Shown piece after piece: positions 11,187 through 19,568 of a stretch of DNA of 64,000 bases. Both the position numbers and the translations under genes were made by a program. The first letter of the stretch is position 1, and each line of letters begins with the position of its first letter. Source of the stretch: Thauera sp. (GTDB lineage Bacteria; Pseudomonadota; Gammaproteobacteria; Burkholderiales; Rhodocyclaceae); assembly GCA_017302295.1 (NCBI GenBank), contig JAFLDS010000009.1, positions 1 through 64,000 of the forward strand, read 5' to 3'. A model generated the notes under the pieces. That model was not told where the DNA came from. It did no database searches and saw only the letters and a list, made by a program, of their open reading frames with translations.

Positions 11187-11207
11187 AGCTATCCCGTGGG
11201 GATAGCT
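11187..11207. repeat. Palindrome A, copy 3 (upstream of the RES antitoxin)
   Basis: AGCTATCCC / GGGATAGCT around GTG, perfect over 9 bp per arm. The last base is the first base of the STY4528 stop codon complement (11207-11209). It lies 101 bp upstream of the antitoxin start. The same core is found in the two other gaps of this module. Confidence 0.75.
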
Positions 11208-12409
11208 CAGGCGTCGCGCAAGGCTGAGCGCAGCCGTGCGAGGTAGGCGCGCGCCACGTCGGGGTCGGCCGGACGGGAAGCCGAAGGCGACGACGATGGC
11301 GCCGGCCCCGCGGCTCGCGGCGCGGGCGGCGCTGCTGCGTCGGTCCCCGCCCACGCCTTGAACTCCCCCCGCAGCGCCTTCTGGATGATGCCGAACAGGT
11401 AGCCCGCGGGATTGCGCACCGTGCTTCCGCCACAGCGCGCCGCCCACTCGTCGAGCACCGCCTGGCGCTGGGTTTCGTCCACCTGCTCCAGGGCCACCAG
11501 TGCGCCGGCCTGCTGCTCGTCCTTCAGGCGCAGGAAGCGCTCGGGCAGCCGGAGGTTCTGCATTGCCCTCACGCGCGGTACGGTACGTACTTCACTCATA
11601 CGATCAATACGTACTGTACGGTCCTCCTTCGGAATCCGAAGTGAGCCGTCCGATGCGGGTTTCGGCCCTGCTTCGGATTCCAAAGACGGGCGCGCGCCAT
11701 TCCGAAGCAGGGCTGCCTGGCCTTCTTCGGATTCGTGGTCCGCCCCCTCCTGTGGATAACCTGGGGTCGTCCAGCCATGCCGCGCCATGCGCTGTGCCAG
11801 TACCTGCAGGCGGGTCGGCAACATGCGGCCGCAGAGCAACGGGTCCTCGGCAATCTCCTTGAGCGTGTTCATGCCCACGATCTGTACCGCCTTGGCGGCA
11901 TGGGTCAGCGCTTGGCTCACCAGGCCGAGGTAGTCGGCATCGAGCTGCATCGCCTCGAAGGGCGACAGCGGTTCGTCGTGCAGTACGTAGAGATTGCCCT
12001 GGATGCGGCCGGTCCTGGGATCGCGTCGCCGCCGTACCAGGCTGAGCCAACGCGTCAGCCGCAGCAACGTCAGGGCGCGCGCCACGGTTTCGTGCGAGGC
12101 CTGCGCCGCACAGGGTACGGACGCCAGATAGGGGCGGATCTGGTCGTAGGTGGGAAAGGCGGTCACCCCATCGTCGTTGAGCTGAAGGCGGAACACCTGC
12201 CAGGCATTGCGCTCCAGCGGTGTCAGGCGACGATCGAGGAACAGCGCGCGCGGAACGCTCTCGTGCCGGTTGCCGCTGTACAGAAAACCATCTTGCCGCG
12301 GCCCCGCGCCCTCCCCCGATTCCCTCGGCTCAAGGTGCCGCAGCGCTTCGTCGAACAAGGCCGACAGCGCGACGGGGCCTTCGCGCCGTGGTACGTCGCC
12401 CTTGGTCAT
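11207..12409 (-). CDS. STY4528-family ICE replication protein
   Basis: A 400-aa protein of the STY4528 family, annotated as a pathogenicity-island replication protein. Residues about 55-150 (ALFLDRRLTPLERNAWQVFR ... YDQIRPYLASVPCAAQASHE) look like a winged-helix initiator or primosomal domain. The middle (about 215-280) is low-complexity and contains repeated DNA, described separately. The C-terminal part (about 290-360, FLRLKDEQQAGALVALEQVD and NPAGYLFGIIQKALRGEFK) resembles the C-termini of plasmid replication proteins. It is 3 bp from DUF2857 upstream. A replication-initiator role is inferred from family and context. Confidence 0.8.
   Translation of the reverse strand: MTKGDVPRREGPVALSALFDEALRHLEPRESGEGAGPRQDGFLYSGNRHESVPRALFLDRRLTPLERNAWQVFRLQLNDDGVTAFPTYDQIRPYLASVPCAAQASHETVARALTLLRLTRWLSLVRRRRDPRTGRIQGNLYVLHDEPLSPFEAMQLDADYLGLVSQALTHAAKAVQIVGMNTLKEIAEDPLLCGRMLPTRLQVLAQRMARHGWTTPGYPQEGADHESEEGQAALLRNGARPSLESEAGPKPASDGSLRIPKEDRTVRIDRMSEVRTVPRVRAMQNLRLPERFLRLKDEQQAGALVALEQVDETQRQAVLDEWAARCGGSTVRNPAGYLFGIIQKALRGEFKAWAGTDAAAPPAPRAAGPAPSSSPSASRPADPDVARAYLARLRSALRDA
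11577..11759. other. Candidate origin of replication inside the STY4528 gene
   Basis: Within 183 bp there are four elements. (a) An imperfect inverted repeat GGTACGGTACGTAC (11577-11590) / TACGTACTGTACGG (11608-11621). (b) Four copies of a CTTCGGA[A/T]TCC-type repeat at 11627-11641 (perfect palindrome CTTCGGA-A-TCCGAAG), 11671-11685, 11699-11707 (inverted) and 11725-11735. (c) TGTGGATAA at 11751-11759, a perfect match to the DnaA box TTATCCACA on the minus strand. (d) Position inside a replication-protein gene, as for the lambda origin inside gene O. Origin function is inferred. Confidence 0.45.
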
Positions 12410-12412
12410 GGC

Positions 12413-12973
12413 CTACACCAGTCCCTGGTCGATCCAGTTCCGTATCGCCGCCCACACCACGGACATCGGCAGGCTGAGCGCCTCGGCCAGGTCCATGGTC
12501 AGCGCCAGCATCGCCATGTCGTCGGTCAGGGCGACATGGCGCTCGGCGACGCCGGCCTTCCAGCGCTCCCACAAGGCCACGTCCTGCATCTCGTCGAGCA
12601 CCGGGTGCCGGCCCTTGCGCTTGGGCAACCCAAGGATGTCGCGGCGCAGCGCCACTTCCTGATGCGTGAGGCCGTAGAAGCTGCTGACCATCTCGGTGCT
12701 GGCTCCCAGACGCAGCATGCGGTCCACCGTGGCGATCTCCCGCTCCACATCGTGCACCTGGCTTAGCAGCCGCTTCAACACCTCCCGGTTCACCGATACC
12801 GAACACCACGACACCGTGGCATTCACCAGCATGCTCACGAGCTCGGGGTGCTTCAGCGCATCCAGCTCCTCCTCGCCGAAGCCCATCGCCTTGCAGCGAC
12901 GCAGTTGGCCGTTGTGAAGATCGTGCAGCGCCTGGGCAATGACTGCCTGATTGAGCGGATGCGGTGCCGACAT
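12413..12973 (-). CDS. DUF2857 (STY4526-like) ICE protein
   Basis: A 186-aa DUF2857 family protein. The open frame can begin seven codons earlier at a TTG, but the start at MSAPHPLNQAVIAQALHD has an ideal AGGAGG five bases upstream. The region GASTEMVSSFYGLTHQEVALRRDILGLP contains a helix-turn-helix-like segment (about residues 90-120), which suggests DNA binding. It lies between ParB and STY4528 in the minus-strand ICE operon, 3 bp before STY4528. No activity has been established to my knowledge. Confidence 0.8.
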   Translation of the reverse strand: MSAPHPLNQAVIAQALHDLHNGQLRRCKAMGFGEEELDALKHPELVSMLVNATVSWCSVSVNREVLKRLLSQVHDVEREIATVDRMLRLGASTEMVSSFYGLTHQEVALRRDILGLPKRKGRHPVLDEMQDVALWERWKAGVAERHVALTDDMAMLALTMDLAEALSLPMSVVWAAIRNWIDQGLV

Positions 12974-12990
12974 GGGAGCCTCCTGAACGC

Positions 12991-14649
12991 TCAAGACACG
13001 TGGCCTGGGTCACCGGCTTCCAGATCCAGCAGCCGGCGCGCCAGGCGCAGCAGACGGAACAGCTTTACCAGCCCGGCATCGCTCAGGCGCGTGGCCACGC
13101 CGCCGTGACCATGCAGTAGCCGGCCCAGGTCATCGGCCAGCCGCGCGCGATCCAGCCCGGTCGCGGGCGCGGATGCGGGGCTCAGCGCGTGCAGCAGGAT
13201 CAGAACCCCATGCGCGAATGCCGGCAAGGCCTTTGCCTCGTCCACGGCCGGCGTCACGCAGACGAAGCCGATGCCGCTGTCGCTGGCTTCAACGTGGTCG
13301 GCCACTGCCGCTTCGGCGGCGATTTCGCGAGCGAACTGCGCAATGTGCACGCGCAGACGATCCGGCACATCAAGGCTTGGCTCGATGTACCAGACGTCCG
13401 AAACGGGATAGAGCCCGCCGGCCTGCACCGGGATCGCGCGCAGCGCATCGCCCTCGAAGTCGGGCAGTTTGTCGCCGAGCTGGTCCGCGACCATCCGCTG
13501 GATGGACTGCAGGCGCTCGGTGGTCGGCGCCGGCGTCACGATGTGACCCCGCAGGCGCTCGTCGCGCTGGCCGTCCTGCTCCTCCGTCGCCTTGGGCGAT
13601 GCAGGCGGCGTCGCCTCTGGTGCCGGAGGCGCGGCCGACGTGGTGTCGCGCGGCGCAGACGAGACGCGTGGCTGCTGAGGCGCGGAGACAGGTAGGGGAG
13701 GAGGAGCAGGCACGGCAGGCGCTGCCAGCAGCGGCGACGGCGCGGGCTCGCTCGTCAACGCACGCTGGCGGCTTTCGCTATCGTTGATCTCCAACGCCAG
13801 CGTGTCGTAGTCCGCCTCCAGTAGCTCGGCGATCTGGCCCACCAGTTCGTCCTGCACGCGCTGTGGCGAGAAGCCCTCCGGCTGCATGTCGAACTGCGAC
13901 AGCACGTCCTGGAACAGCGAAGCGAAGTCCACAGCCAGCGGCCGGCCCAGCGCACGGCGTTCCCAAATCCGCTCGCACGCCTTGCGCAGCACCGCGAGCC
14001 GCTCTACCTGATGCCGGCCCAGCCCGCCGTAGAGCAGGCTCGGTATCGCCGGCAGCAGATAGCGCACGGCATCGTTCATCCGGCTGATGTGCGACTGCGG
14101 TACCGGATAGCCGTCGGCCGTCAGCCGCCGCGCGAGTTCGCTCTGCGACAACGCCTGCCCGCTTTCCTGCTCGTAGAACTCGCGCGCCTTTTCGATACCC
14201 AACGCGCGCTCGATGAAGGTCAGCCCACCGCGCAGCTCGTTCTCGGCCAGATGCCCTGTCAGCGCCACAATTTCGCCGCGCGCCGGCCATGGACGAAACA
14301 GGCACGCAATGCGGAAGAAGCGCTCCTCCCTGGTCTCGCTCCACAGTTCCCGCAGGATGGCCAGCCGCGTGTTGCCGCCATTGCGAATGATGTAGTGCGT
14401 CTCGCCCGGCCTGCGCGTGATCGCGGGAGGCGCGTCCAGCCCGCGTTCGCGGATGGAGGCCTTGATCTCCGAATAGGCCGGGTTGCGAGTCACGCGCGGG
14501 TCATGGTCGTAGGGCCGCAACTGGTCCAGCGTCACCACCATCGGCGTATCGGCGATGGGGTCGCTCAAGGCCGCGGCCGAAGGGCCGCTGCGCTCGAAGC
14601 CGGTGGTCAACAACTTGGCAGCCATGTCCTGGGGCGTCAGCTCAGCCAT
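12991..14649 (-). CDS. parB: ParB-family partition protein, ICE type
   Basis: A 552-aa ParB-family protein, longer than chromosomal ParB (about 280-300 aa). The N-terminal ParB/sulfiredoxin-like domain (about 35-140) contains VVTLDQLRPYDHDPRVTRNP and IRNGGNTRLAILRELW, where GGNTR replaces the usual GERR-type box. A helix-turn-helix follows (ALSQSELARRLTADGYPVPQSHISR). A Pro/Ala/Ser-rich linker (about 315-385) joins a C-terminal domain seen in ICE ParB proteins. The start at MAELTPQDMAAK overlaps the parA stop by 8 bp; the longer frame lacks a ribosome site. It probably loads ParA-dependent partition or stabilisation of the excised element. Confidence 0.87.
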   Translation of the reverse strand: MAELTPQDMAAKLLTTGFERSGPSAAALSDPIADTPMVVTLDQLRPYDHDPRVTRNPAYSEIKASIRERGLDAPPAITRRPGETHYIIRNGGNTRLAILRELWSETREERFFRIACLFRPWPARGEIVALTGHLAENELRGGLTFIERALGIEKAREFYEQESGQALSQSELARRLTADGYPVPQSHISRMNDAVRYLLPAIPSLLYGGLGRHQVERLAVLRKACERIWERRALGRPLAVDFASLFQDVLSQFDMQPEGFSPQRVQDELVGQIAELLEADYDTLALEINDSESRQRALTSEPAPSPLLAAPAVPAPPPLPVSAPQQPRVSSAPRDTTSAAPPAPEATPPASPKATEEQDGQRDERLRGHIVTPAPTTERLQSIQRMVADQLGDKLPDFEGDALRAIPVQAGGLYPVSDVWYIEPSLDVPDRLRVHIAQFAREIAAEAAVADHVEASDSGIGFVCVTPAVDEAKALPAFAHGVLILLHALSPASAPATGLDRARLADDLGRLLHGHGGVATRLSDAGLVKLFRLLRLARRLLDLEAGDPGHVS

Positions 14650-15628
14650 GGCCGATCTCCTGCGCCTGCCGGTCAGCGCGGCGAAGCTGCGCGCGGGCAT
14701 TGCGGTCGGCACGATGGTCGCTCGCCGTCGCGCTGGTGTAGATCGACGTGCAACCTGGTTTCGTGAATTTCAGGTGTCCACCGGACGTTCGCACCACGGG
14801 CCGGCCGGTGACCAGCGCAAAGCGCTCCCGCCAAGCGGGGAACAGCTCGCCGGCCAGCGTACGCATGGTCTCCAGTGCCGCGGGCGCCGTTCGCCCAGCC
14901 GGCTGCCGGTACTCCACCCGATGCACCGGCAATCCTCGTGTCGCAGCGCGTGGATAGGCTTCGATGGCCGGCACATCGGTGTCCAGCACCTGCACACCGG
15001 CCTGTTCCTGGAACACCTGTCGCAGCGCCTGCTGGACCATCCGCGCGTTCGACGACACCGGATGCACACGGTTGATGAGCAGGCGCAGCGGCGGCGGCTC
15101 GATGCCCAGGTGCCGATACGGCGCGATGTCCTCAATCAGTTGCAGCGTGCCGCGCCGCAGCTCGCGCGCCGCAAGGATTTCCGGTGTTACCGGCGACAGC
15201 GCGAGGTCAGACGCCAGCACTGCCATCTCCAGCAGCACACTGCGCGCGCCCTGCGTATCGATCAACAACAGGTCGTAGTGCGTGCGGAAAGTGGGAAGCA
15301 AATGCCGCAGTCGCAGACGCCCGTCCGGAGCGTGCAGCAGCAGCGTGCTCAGCTCACCGCGGTCGTCGTTGGAGAGCACCAGATCCAGGCCCACGATCGC
15401 GGTGCGCGACACCAGTTGCTCGATGCGCCGCTCGTTGAAGGCCAGCATCTCGTAGATGCCGCCGGGCGCGCGCACGCTCAGCATGAAATAGCTCGACAGC
15501 GTGGGCTGCACGTCCAGGTCCAGCAGCAGCACGCGTAGCCCCGCATCGGCGATGAAGCCGCCGAGGTTGGCTGCCGTCGTGGTCTTGCCGACGCCGCCCT
15601 TGGTCGAAATGATGGATACCACCTGCAT
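14642..15628 (-). CDS. parA: ParA-family partition ATPase, ICE type
   Basis: A 328-aa MinD/ParA-type ATPase. The deviant Walker A KGGVGKTTTA (residues 10-19) follows the start MQVVSIIST, and LLLIDTQGARSVLLEMAV forms the switch/Walker B region. The start is set by GAGGAG upstream of the ATG; the frame is open 38 codons further without support. The last 50 residues are basic and Arg-rich. It is homologous to ParA/Soj of ICEclc and PAGI-2, needed there for element maintenance. It is translationally coupled to parB and 40 bp after alpA. Confidence 0.92.
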   Translation of the reverse strand: MQVVSIISTKGGVGKTTTAANLGGFIADAGLRVLLLDLDVQPTLSSYFMLSVRAPGGIYEMLAFNERRIEQLVSRTAIVGLDLVLSNDDRGELSTLLLHAPDGRLRLRHLLPTFRTHYDLLLIDTQGARSVLLEMAVLASDLALSPVTPEILAARELRRGTLQLIEDIAPYRHLGIEPPPLRLLINRVHPVSSNARMVQQALRQVFQEQAGVQVLDTDVPAIEAYPRAATRGLPVHRVEYRQPAGRTAPAALETMRTLAGELFPAWRERFALVTGRPVVRTSGGHLKFTKPGCTSIYTSATASDHRADRNARAQLRRADRQAQEIGHG

Positions 15629-15668
15629 GCGCTTCTCCTCGTCGAATGGCATGAACCGCGAAGAAGCG

Positions 15669-15887
15669 TCAGGCGCGTTCTTTGAGACGATCGGAGATCC
15701 ACTGTTCGATCTCCACCGAATCCCAGCCCACTGCACGCACACCCAGGCGCAGCGCCTTGGGGAACTTGCCTTCCTTCATCAGGCTGTAGATGTGCGCGCG
15801 CTTGAAGCCGGTCTTGGCTTCGACCTCGGCGCGGCGCAGGATACGGTGCTCGGCCGTCGCCGCCGTGGCGGTGGTCTGCGAAGACAT
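15669..15887 (-). CDS. alpA: AlpA-family DNA-binding regulator
   Basis: A 72-aa protein with a MerR-like winged helix (ILRRAEVEAKTGFKRAHIYS, then MKEGKFPKALRLGVRAVGWD). This is the AlpA (Phage_AlpA) fold of small excision or operon regulators. The ATG at 15887 is preferred to a GTG three codons upstream because AGGAG is eight bases before it. It opens the alpA-parA-parB unit, just downstream of a tandem palindromic operator (15961-15995). It may be a regulator of that unit or an excision factor. Confidence 0.88.
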   Translation of the reverse strand: MSSQTTATAATAEHRILRRAEVEAKTGFKRAHIYSLMKEGKFPKALRLGVRAVGWDSVEIEQWISDRLKERA

Positions 15888-15960
15888 GAGAGTCACTCCT
15901 TAACGCTCTGTAGCGCTGATTGGCGTGACTCGAATTTGGAACGCCGCGTCGAGGAAAGAC

Positions 15961-15995
15961 ACCGTAAATGCGGTATCCGCGACCGCAGATGCGGT
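15961..15995. promoter_or_regulatory. Tandem palindromic operator upstream of alpA-parA-parB
   Basis: Two 14-bp units 21 bp apart start to start (two helical turns): ACCGTAAATGCGGT (15961-15974) and ACCGCAGATGCGGT (15982-15995). The second is a perfect inverted repeat ACCGC-N4-GCGGT and the first differs at one arm position. They lie 74-108 bp upstream of the alpA start, where an autoregulator such as AlpA or ParA/ParB would bind. A centromere-like site is the alternative. Confidence 0.6.
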
Positions 15996-16005
15996 CTGGC
16001 ATCGC

Positions 16006-16767
16006 TCAGAGAATCGTGCGCTGCAAATTGCGCCGAGCCATTGCGAACTTGGCCTGCAGGGTGCGTTCGTTGATGCCCATCGCGTTGCCGTGGTGCGCCA
16101 CCATCGCACTGATGATGGCCTCCTGCGTCAGGAAGCTGGAATACGGCATGCCGCTGGGCGCCTTGCCCAACAACAGCGTCAGTAATGCGCCAACGATGTT
16201 CAGGTAGGTCGATTCGCTGCGCGGCCCCGGCGTGTTCGCACGCTCGGCGTCAGCCGAACAGGCGGCGTGCTGCTTCAGCAGCGCCTCGTGCTCGACGCGC
16301 AACGTCTCGTGTGCGCTTAGAAATTCCGCCAACCGCACCTTGATCACTTCCCGCTCGGCCAGCAATGCGCCCACCGTGTCCAGACTGACCGCCGGGTGAA
16401 GCGCGCGCTCAACCTCGTCGAACAGAAACGCCGGCTTCTCGCCGGGGTAGTAGTGCGCCATCCAGGCTTTCAAGTCGACGTGCCGCACCGTCAGCGACGG
16501 ATCGTCCAGTTCCAGGCCCTGCGTGTCCCGCACCAAGCCCTCCTTGCCATAGGGCATCTCGCCGTGAGTGAGCGCATCGAAGACTCTTTCGGTGTTCAAG
16601 CGCAGCAACGGCCAGCGCGGAAACTCCGTTGCCTCCGGCAGAGGCCGCCGCCCCAAGGTCGCCAGGATGCGCCGCTCGAAGCGCAACAATCCGCTCCAGC
16701 GGATTGCTGCCTCGATCGGGCGGTAGTAGATCTTGGCGCCATCGACCAGCCTGCTCGACTTCGGCAT
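16006..16767 (-). CDS. Conserved ICE protein upstream of alpA-parA
   Basis: A 253-aa protein of unknown function, regularly found beside parA in this type of ICE and sometimes mislabelled as a kinase; I see no kinase motif. The start at MPKSSRLVDGAKIYYRPIEA is supported by GGAGG eight bases upstream. An ATG five codons earlier has no ribosome site. Residues about 140-180 form a likely coiled coil (REVIKVRLAEFLSAHETLRV). The C-terminal part has a conserved SESTYLNIVGALLTLLLGKA segment and ends in a basic helix. It ends 11 bp before the tandem operator. Confidence 0.7.
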   Translation of the reverse strand: MPKSSRLVDGAKIYYRPIEAAIRWSGLLRFERRILATLGRRPLPEATEFPRWPLLRLNTERVFDALTHGEMPYGKEGLVRDTQGLELDDPSLTVRHVDLKAWMAHYYPGEKPAFLFDEVERALHPAVSLDTVGALLAEREVIKVRLAEFLSAHETLRVEHEALLKQHAACSADAERANTPGPRSESTYLNIVGALLTLLLGKAPSGMPYSSFLTQEAIISAMVAHHGNAMGINERTLQAKFAMARRNLQRTIL

Positions 16768-17298
16768 ATCGCACGCCTCCATTCGTCATCACACCCGGGG
16801 CACGTACGCGCACCCGCCATACAGGCGGCGTGCGTGGACGTCCAGGACGTCTCGGGGCAAAACGAGCAGGTGAAGCAGCGGCGGAGTCTGTGGCATCGGT
16901 GATGCCGCCTTTACCAGCGCGGGATGTGCCCCTTGTCGTGCATGGCCCCATCACGCAAAATTCCTAAGCTGCGAAAACTGCCATAGACATACTTAGCCGC
17001 GGGCGCCGTGCTTGACCCGGAAAGCCAGGCCAAAGTCTTTGCAGGGAAATGCACCTCGTAAAGCGCGATCAACTCAACACCTCAGGACCGATACGCATAT
17101 CGCAAGCACTCTTGCGCTGCGCGTCTTTGCTGTGACGGGTCACGATATGCATGCGACTCTCATCGCAGAATGCCAACCGCAAGCGCAGACAAGGGCTGAG
17201 TAACTGCGCCAGCGGACCGCAGTAAGCAATTCCGGCCGTGGCAAAACAGGTCTGGCGCTTTGACCAAAATGGAATCGGCCAGCCCGCCTTCAACAGCC
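16768..17298. other. 531-bp interval between ICE module and LysR gene
   Basis: No well-supported gene was found. One minus-strand frame, 17069-17302 (77 codons, MRLLKAGWPIPFWSKRQT), begins by overlapping the LysR stop as ATGA but has no recognisable family or composition. I do not call it. The stretch must hold the promoter of the minus-strand ICE genes; the AT-richer part around 16955-16995 is the likeliest place, but no clear -35/-10 pair is visible. Confidence 0.4.
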
Positions 17299-18210
17299 TC
17301 ATGGGGTCCGTTGCGTATCCAGTGTCATATGGCCGACGCGCTGCGCACGGTCGATGAAGTGGCGCAGCGACTCCGACAAAGTGCCCTCGGGGTGCAGCAG
17401 GTAGGTCGTCAGCGTCGCCGACTCTTCATCAAGTGGCCGGAAGATCAATTCCGCCTGCCGGCATGTCGGCACGTGCGCCGCGCTGGAAAATCCGATGCCA
17501 TAGCCGGCCGCCACCAGAGCCAGCATCAGCGAGTGGGTCGTCACATACTCGGCCACGATCGGCAGCATCTCCGCCAAGCGCAGCAGGCGCTCAAATTGCC
17601 GGCTGCACTCTTCACACGCCTGCGGGTCGAACAGCACCAGCGGGTAGCGCACCACCTCTTCCAACGGCACCCGCTTGTGCTCCAGCAGGGGGTGCCGCGC
17701 AGGAATGACCACGACCAACGGGTCTTGCCACAGCGACAAGGCGACCACACCGGACTCCATCACGCTGGCCATCGCCAAGGCCCCGTCGTACAGGTCGTTT
17801 CCCAGCCCGCCCACCACCTGCGGCAGTGGTGCCTCGAACAGCCGAACACCCACTTCCGGCGCCTCCTCCCGCCACAGCGCGAGCAGCGCCGGCAATCGGA
17901 CCTGCCCAACACAGGCGGTCAGTGCGATCCGTAGGGTGCCTTGGAGTCCCGCCGCCACCGCCCGCGCCTTGGTCCGCGCTTGCTCAAGGGTCAGCAGCAC
18001 ACGCCGGGCCTCCTCCAGGAACACCTGCCCTGCTGGTGTCAGGCAGACGCTCCGTGGCATGCGCTCAAGCAGGGTCACGCCCAGGTCAGCCTCGAGTTGG
18101 CGAATCGTCCTCGACAGGGGCGACTGCTCCACATGCAGCCGCCGCGCCGCCCGGCCAAAGTGCAACTCCTCGCCCACCGCGATGAAACAGCGAAGGTGGC
18201 GCAAGTTCAT
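17299..18210 (-). CDS. LysR-type transcriptional regulator (ICE end, first)
   Basis: A 303-aa LysR regulator. The N-terminal winged helix (MNLRHLRCFIAVGEELHFGR ... VEQSPLSRTIRQLEADLG) is followed by a periplasmic-binding-protein-like effector domain (about 90-300) with VGQVRLPALLALWREEAPEV and VAAGYGIGFSSAAHVPT. The start at MNLRHLRCF is the family start; 17 additional upstream codons are ignored. It diverges from a second, related LysR gene at 18660. LysR genes next to parA recur in ICEs of this type. The effector and target are unknown. Confidence 0.9.
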   Translation of the reverse strand: MNLRHLRCFIAVGEELHFGRAARRLHVEQSPLSRTIRQLEADLGVTLLERMPRSVCLTPAGQVFLEEARRVLLTLEQARTKARAVAAGLQGTLRIALTACVGQVRLPALLALWREEAPEVGVRLFEAPLPQVVGGLGNDLYDGALAMASVMESGVVALSLWQDPLVVVIPARHPLLEHKRVPLEEVVRYPLVLFDPQACEECSRQFERLLRLAEMLPIVAEYVTTHSLMLALVAAGYGIGFSSAAHVPTCRQAELIFRPLDEESATLTTYLLHPEGTLSESLRHFIDRAQRVGHMTLDTQRTP

Positions 18211-18659
18211 CAATTCACCCCGGAACATGGAGTTCGTTCCTATGACCGCAGGGAACCGCATGAGTGCCTGCCTGTGGCGATGCCTGTCACAGAGGGTTTC
18301 CAGTCGCTGCCTCCCGGCCTTTCAGTTGTAGGCGCGCGGTGGCGCATGCCAGGGCAATCTTTTAATTCCAACGGTATTGTCTCGCCGAGGAAGAGCAAGC
18401 AGAATCAATGACAATTTCCATGAAGCAGCATTGACACGCTTGCCCTGACGTCGGCGCGTCGTCCTCGGCTGCGCCGATCACGAACTCCTGCACGCGTCAT
18501 GGCTGTGCGCCGGCCCGCTCCGCGGAAATCGGTGACGGACATGCTCCGAGCAAACATAAGCCCTTGAAGCGGTGTCATAGAGCGGGATGCTGTCGGGATC
18601 TGGATGGAAGTGCTGGCGCCGGAGACCCCGAACCAGACGAAGACAGACAGGAGGCGGCC
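18211..18659. promoter_or_regulatory. Divergent control region between two LysR genes
   Basis: 449 bp without a gene between two divergently transcribed LysR regulators, the usual site for autoregulatory LysR operators. The segment around 18355-18440 is markedly AT-richer than the surroundings and includes a TTGACA-like hexamer at about 18431. No unambiguous T-N11-A box or complete promoter can be assigned by eye. Confidence 0.4.
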
Positions 18660-19568
18660 ATGGATTTCAGATTGCTGCGTTACTTCGTCGCAGTTGCGGA
18701 AGAACTGCATCTGGCCCGTGCAGCCCAGCGCCTGGGCATCGAGCAATCGCCTCTGTCGCGTGCGATGCGCGAATTGGAAAACCAGCTCGGCGTGCAGTTG
18801 TTCGACCGCAGCACACGCCTGACGCGATTGACCTGGGCCGGCCAGGTGTTTCTCGGTGAATGCCGGCGCGTGCAGGCCACCGTTGACCAGGCACTGAGGA
18901 GCGCAAAGGCCGCGGCGCAGGGCTACCAGGGCCATCTACGCATCGCCCTCTGCGACAGCATGGTGCAGCCCCGGATCGCAACCCTGCTGGCTCGCAGCCG
19001 CGAGGATGAGCCCGAACTGGAGATTCGCGTCTTCGAGCTCCCGTTCGCGCAGCAGCTCAAGATGCTGCATGACGATCTGCTGGACATCGGCTTTGCGTTG
19101 TCAAGCGCAGTGCATGATGGCCTCGTCGCCGAGTCGGTGTGGACCGATCCGCTGGCGGTGATCGTGCCCGCACGCCATCCCTTGCTGGCGCACGTGGAAG
19201 TGCCGCTGGTTGAAGCGTTGAAATTCCCGCTGGTTCTGTGTCATCCCGAATCGGGATCGGGCTGCCGTCATCAAATTCAAGCGATGCTGCAGAACGCAAA
19301 GACGCCGCCCAGGGTGGTCGATGAAGTGACCACCCTGGGCGTGATGCTGACCCTGGTCGGCGCCGGTTACGGCATCGGCTTCGCCATCGCCTCGCAAGTG
19401 CAGACGCTACAGCGCCCGGACATCTCGATTCGTCCCCTGGCCGGCACCCCACCGATGCTCTCTACCTACCTGCTGCGCCGCAAAGGCGAACCCACGGAGC
19501 CCATGAAGCGGTTCATCGAGCGGGTGAAAGACGGGGCCGTACCGGCCCATGATGAGCCAGGCCTTTGA
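18660..19568 (+). CDS. LysR-type transcriptional regulator (ICE end, second)
   Basis: A 302-aa LysR regulator starting at MDFRLLRYFVAVAEELHLAR with AGGAGG six bases upstream (18649-18654). The winged helix contains IEQSPLSRAMRELENQLGVQ; the effector domain contains MVQPRIATLLARSREDEPEL and LVGAGYGIGFAIASQ. It shares the EQSPLSR recognition helix and the overall pattern of the divergent LysR at 17299-18210, so the two look like old duplicates. It is the last gene of the element before the attachment site. Targets are not evident. Confidence 0.9.
   Translation: MDFRLLRYFVAVAEELHLARAAQRLGIEQSPLSRAMRELENQLGVQLFDRSTRLTRLTWAGQVFLGECRRVQATVDQALRSAKAAAQGYQGHLRIALCDSMVQPRIATLLARSREDEPELEIRVFELPFAQQLKMLHDDLLDIGFALSSAVHDGLVAESVWTDPLAVIVPARHPLLAHVEVPLVEALKFPLVLCHPESGSGCRHQIQAMLQNAKTPPRVVDEVTTLGVMLTLVGAGYGIGFAIASQVQTLQRPDISIRPLAGTPPMLSTYLLRRKGEPTEPMKRFIERVKDGAVPAHDEPGL

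Noticed and set aside
17069-17302. A 77-codon minus-strand frame overlapping the LysR stop
   Set aside because: The ATGA overlap is suggestive, but there is no ribosome site, no recognisable domain and no coding-like composition.
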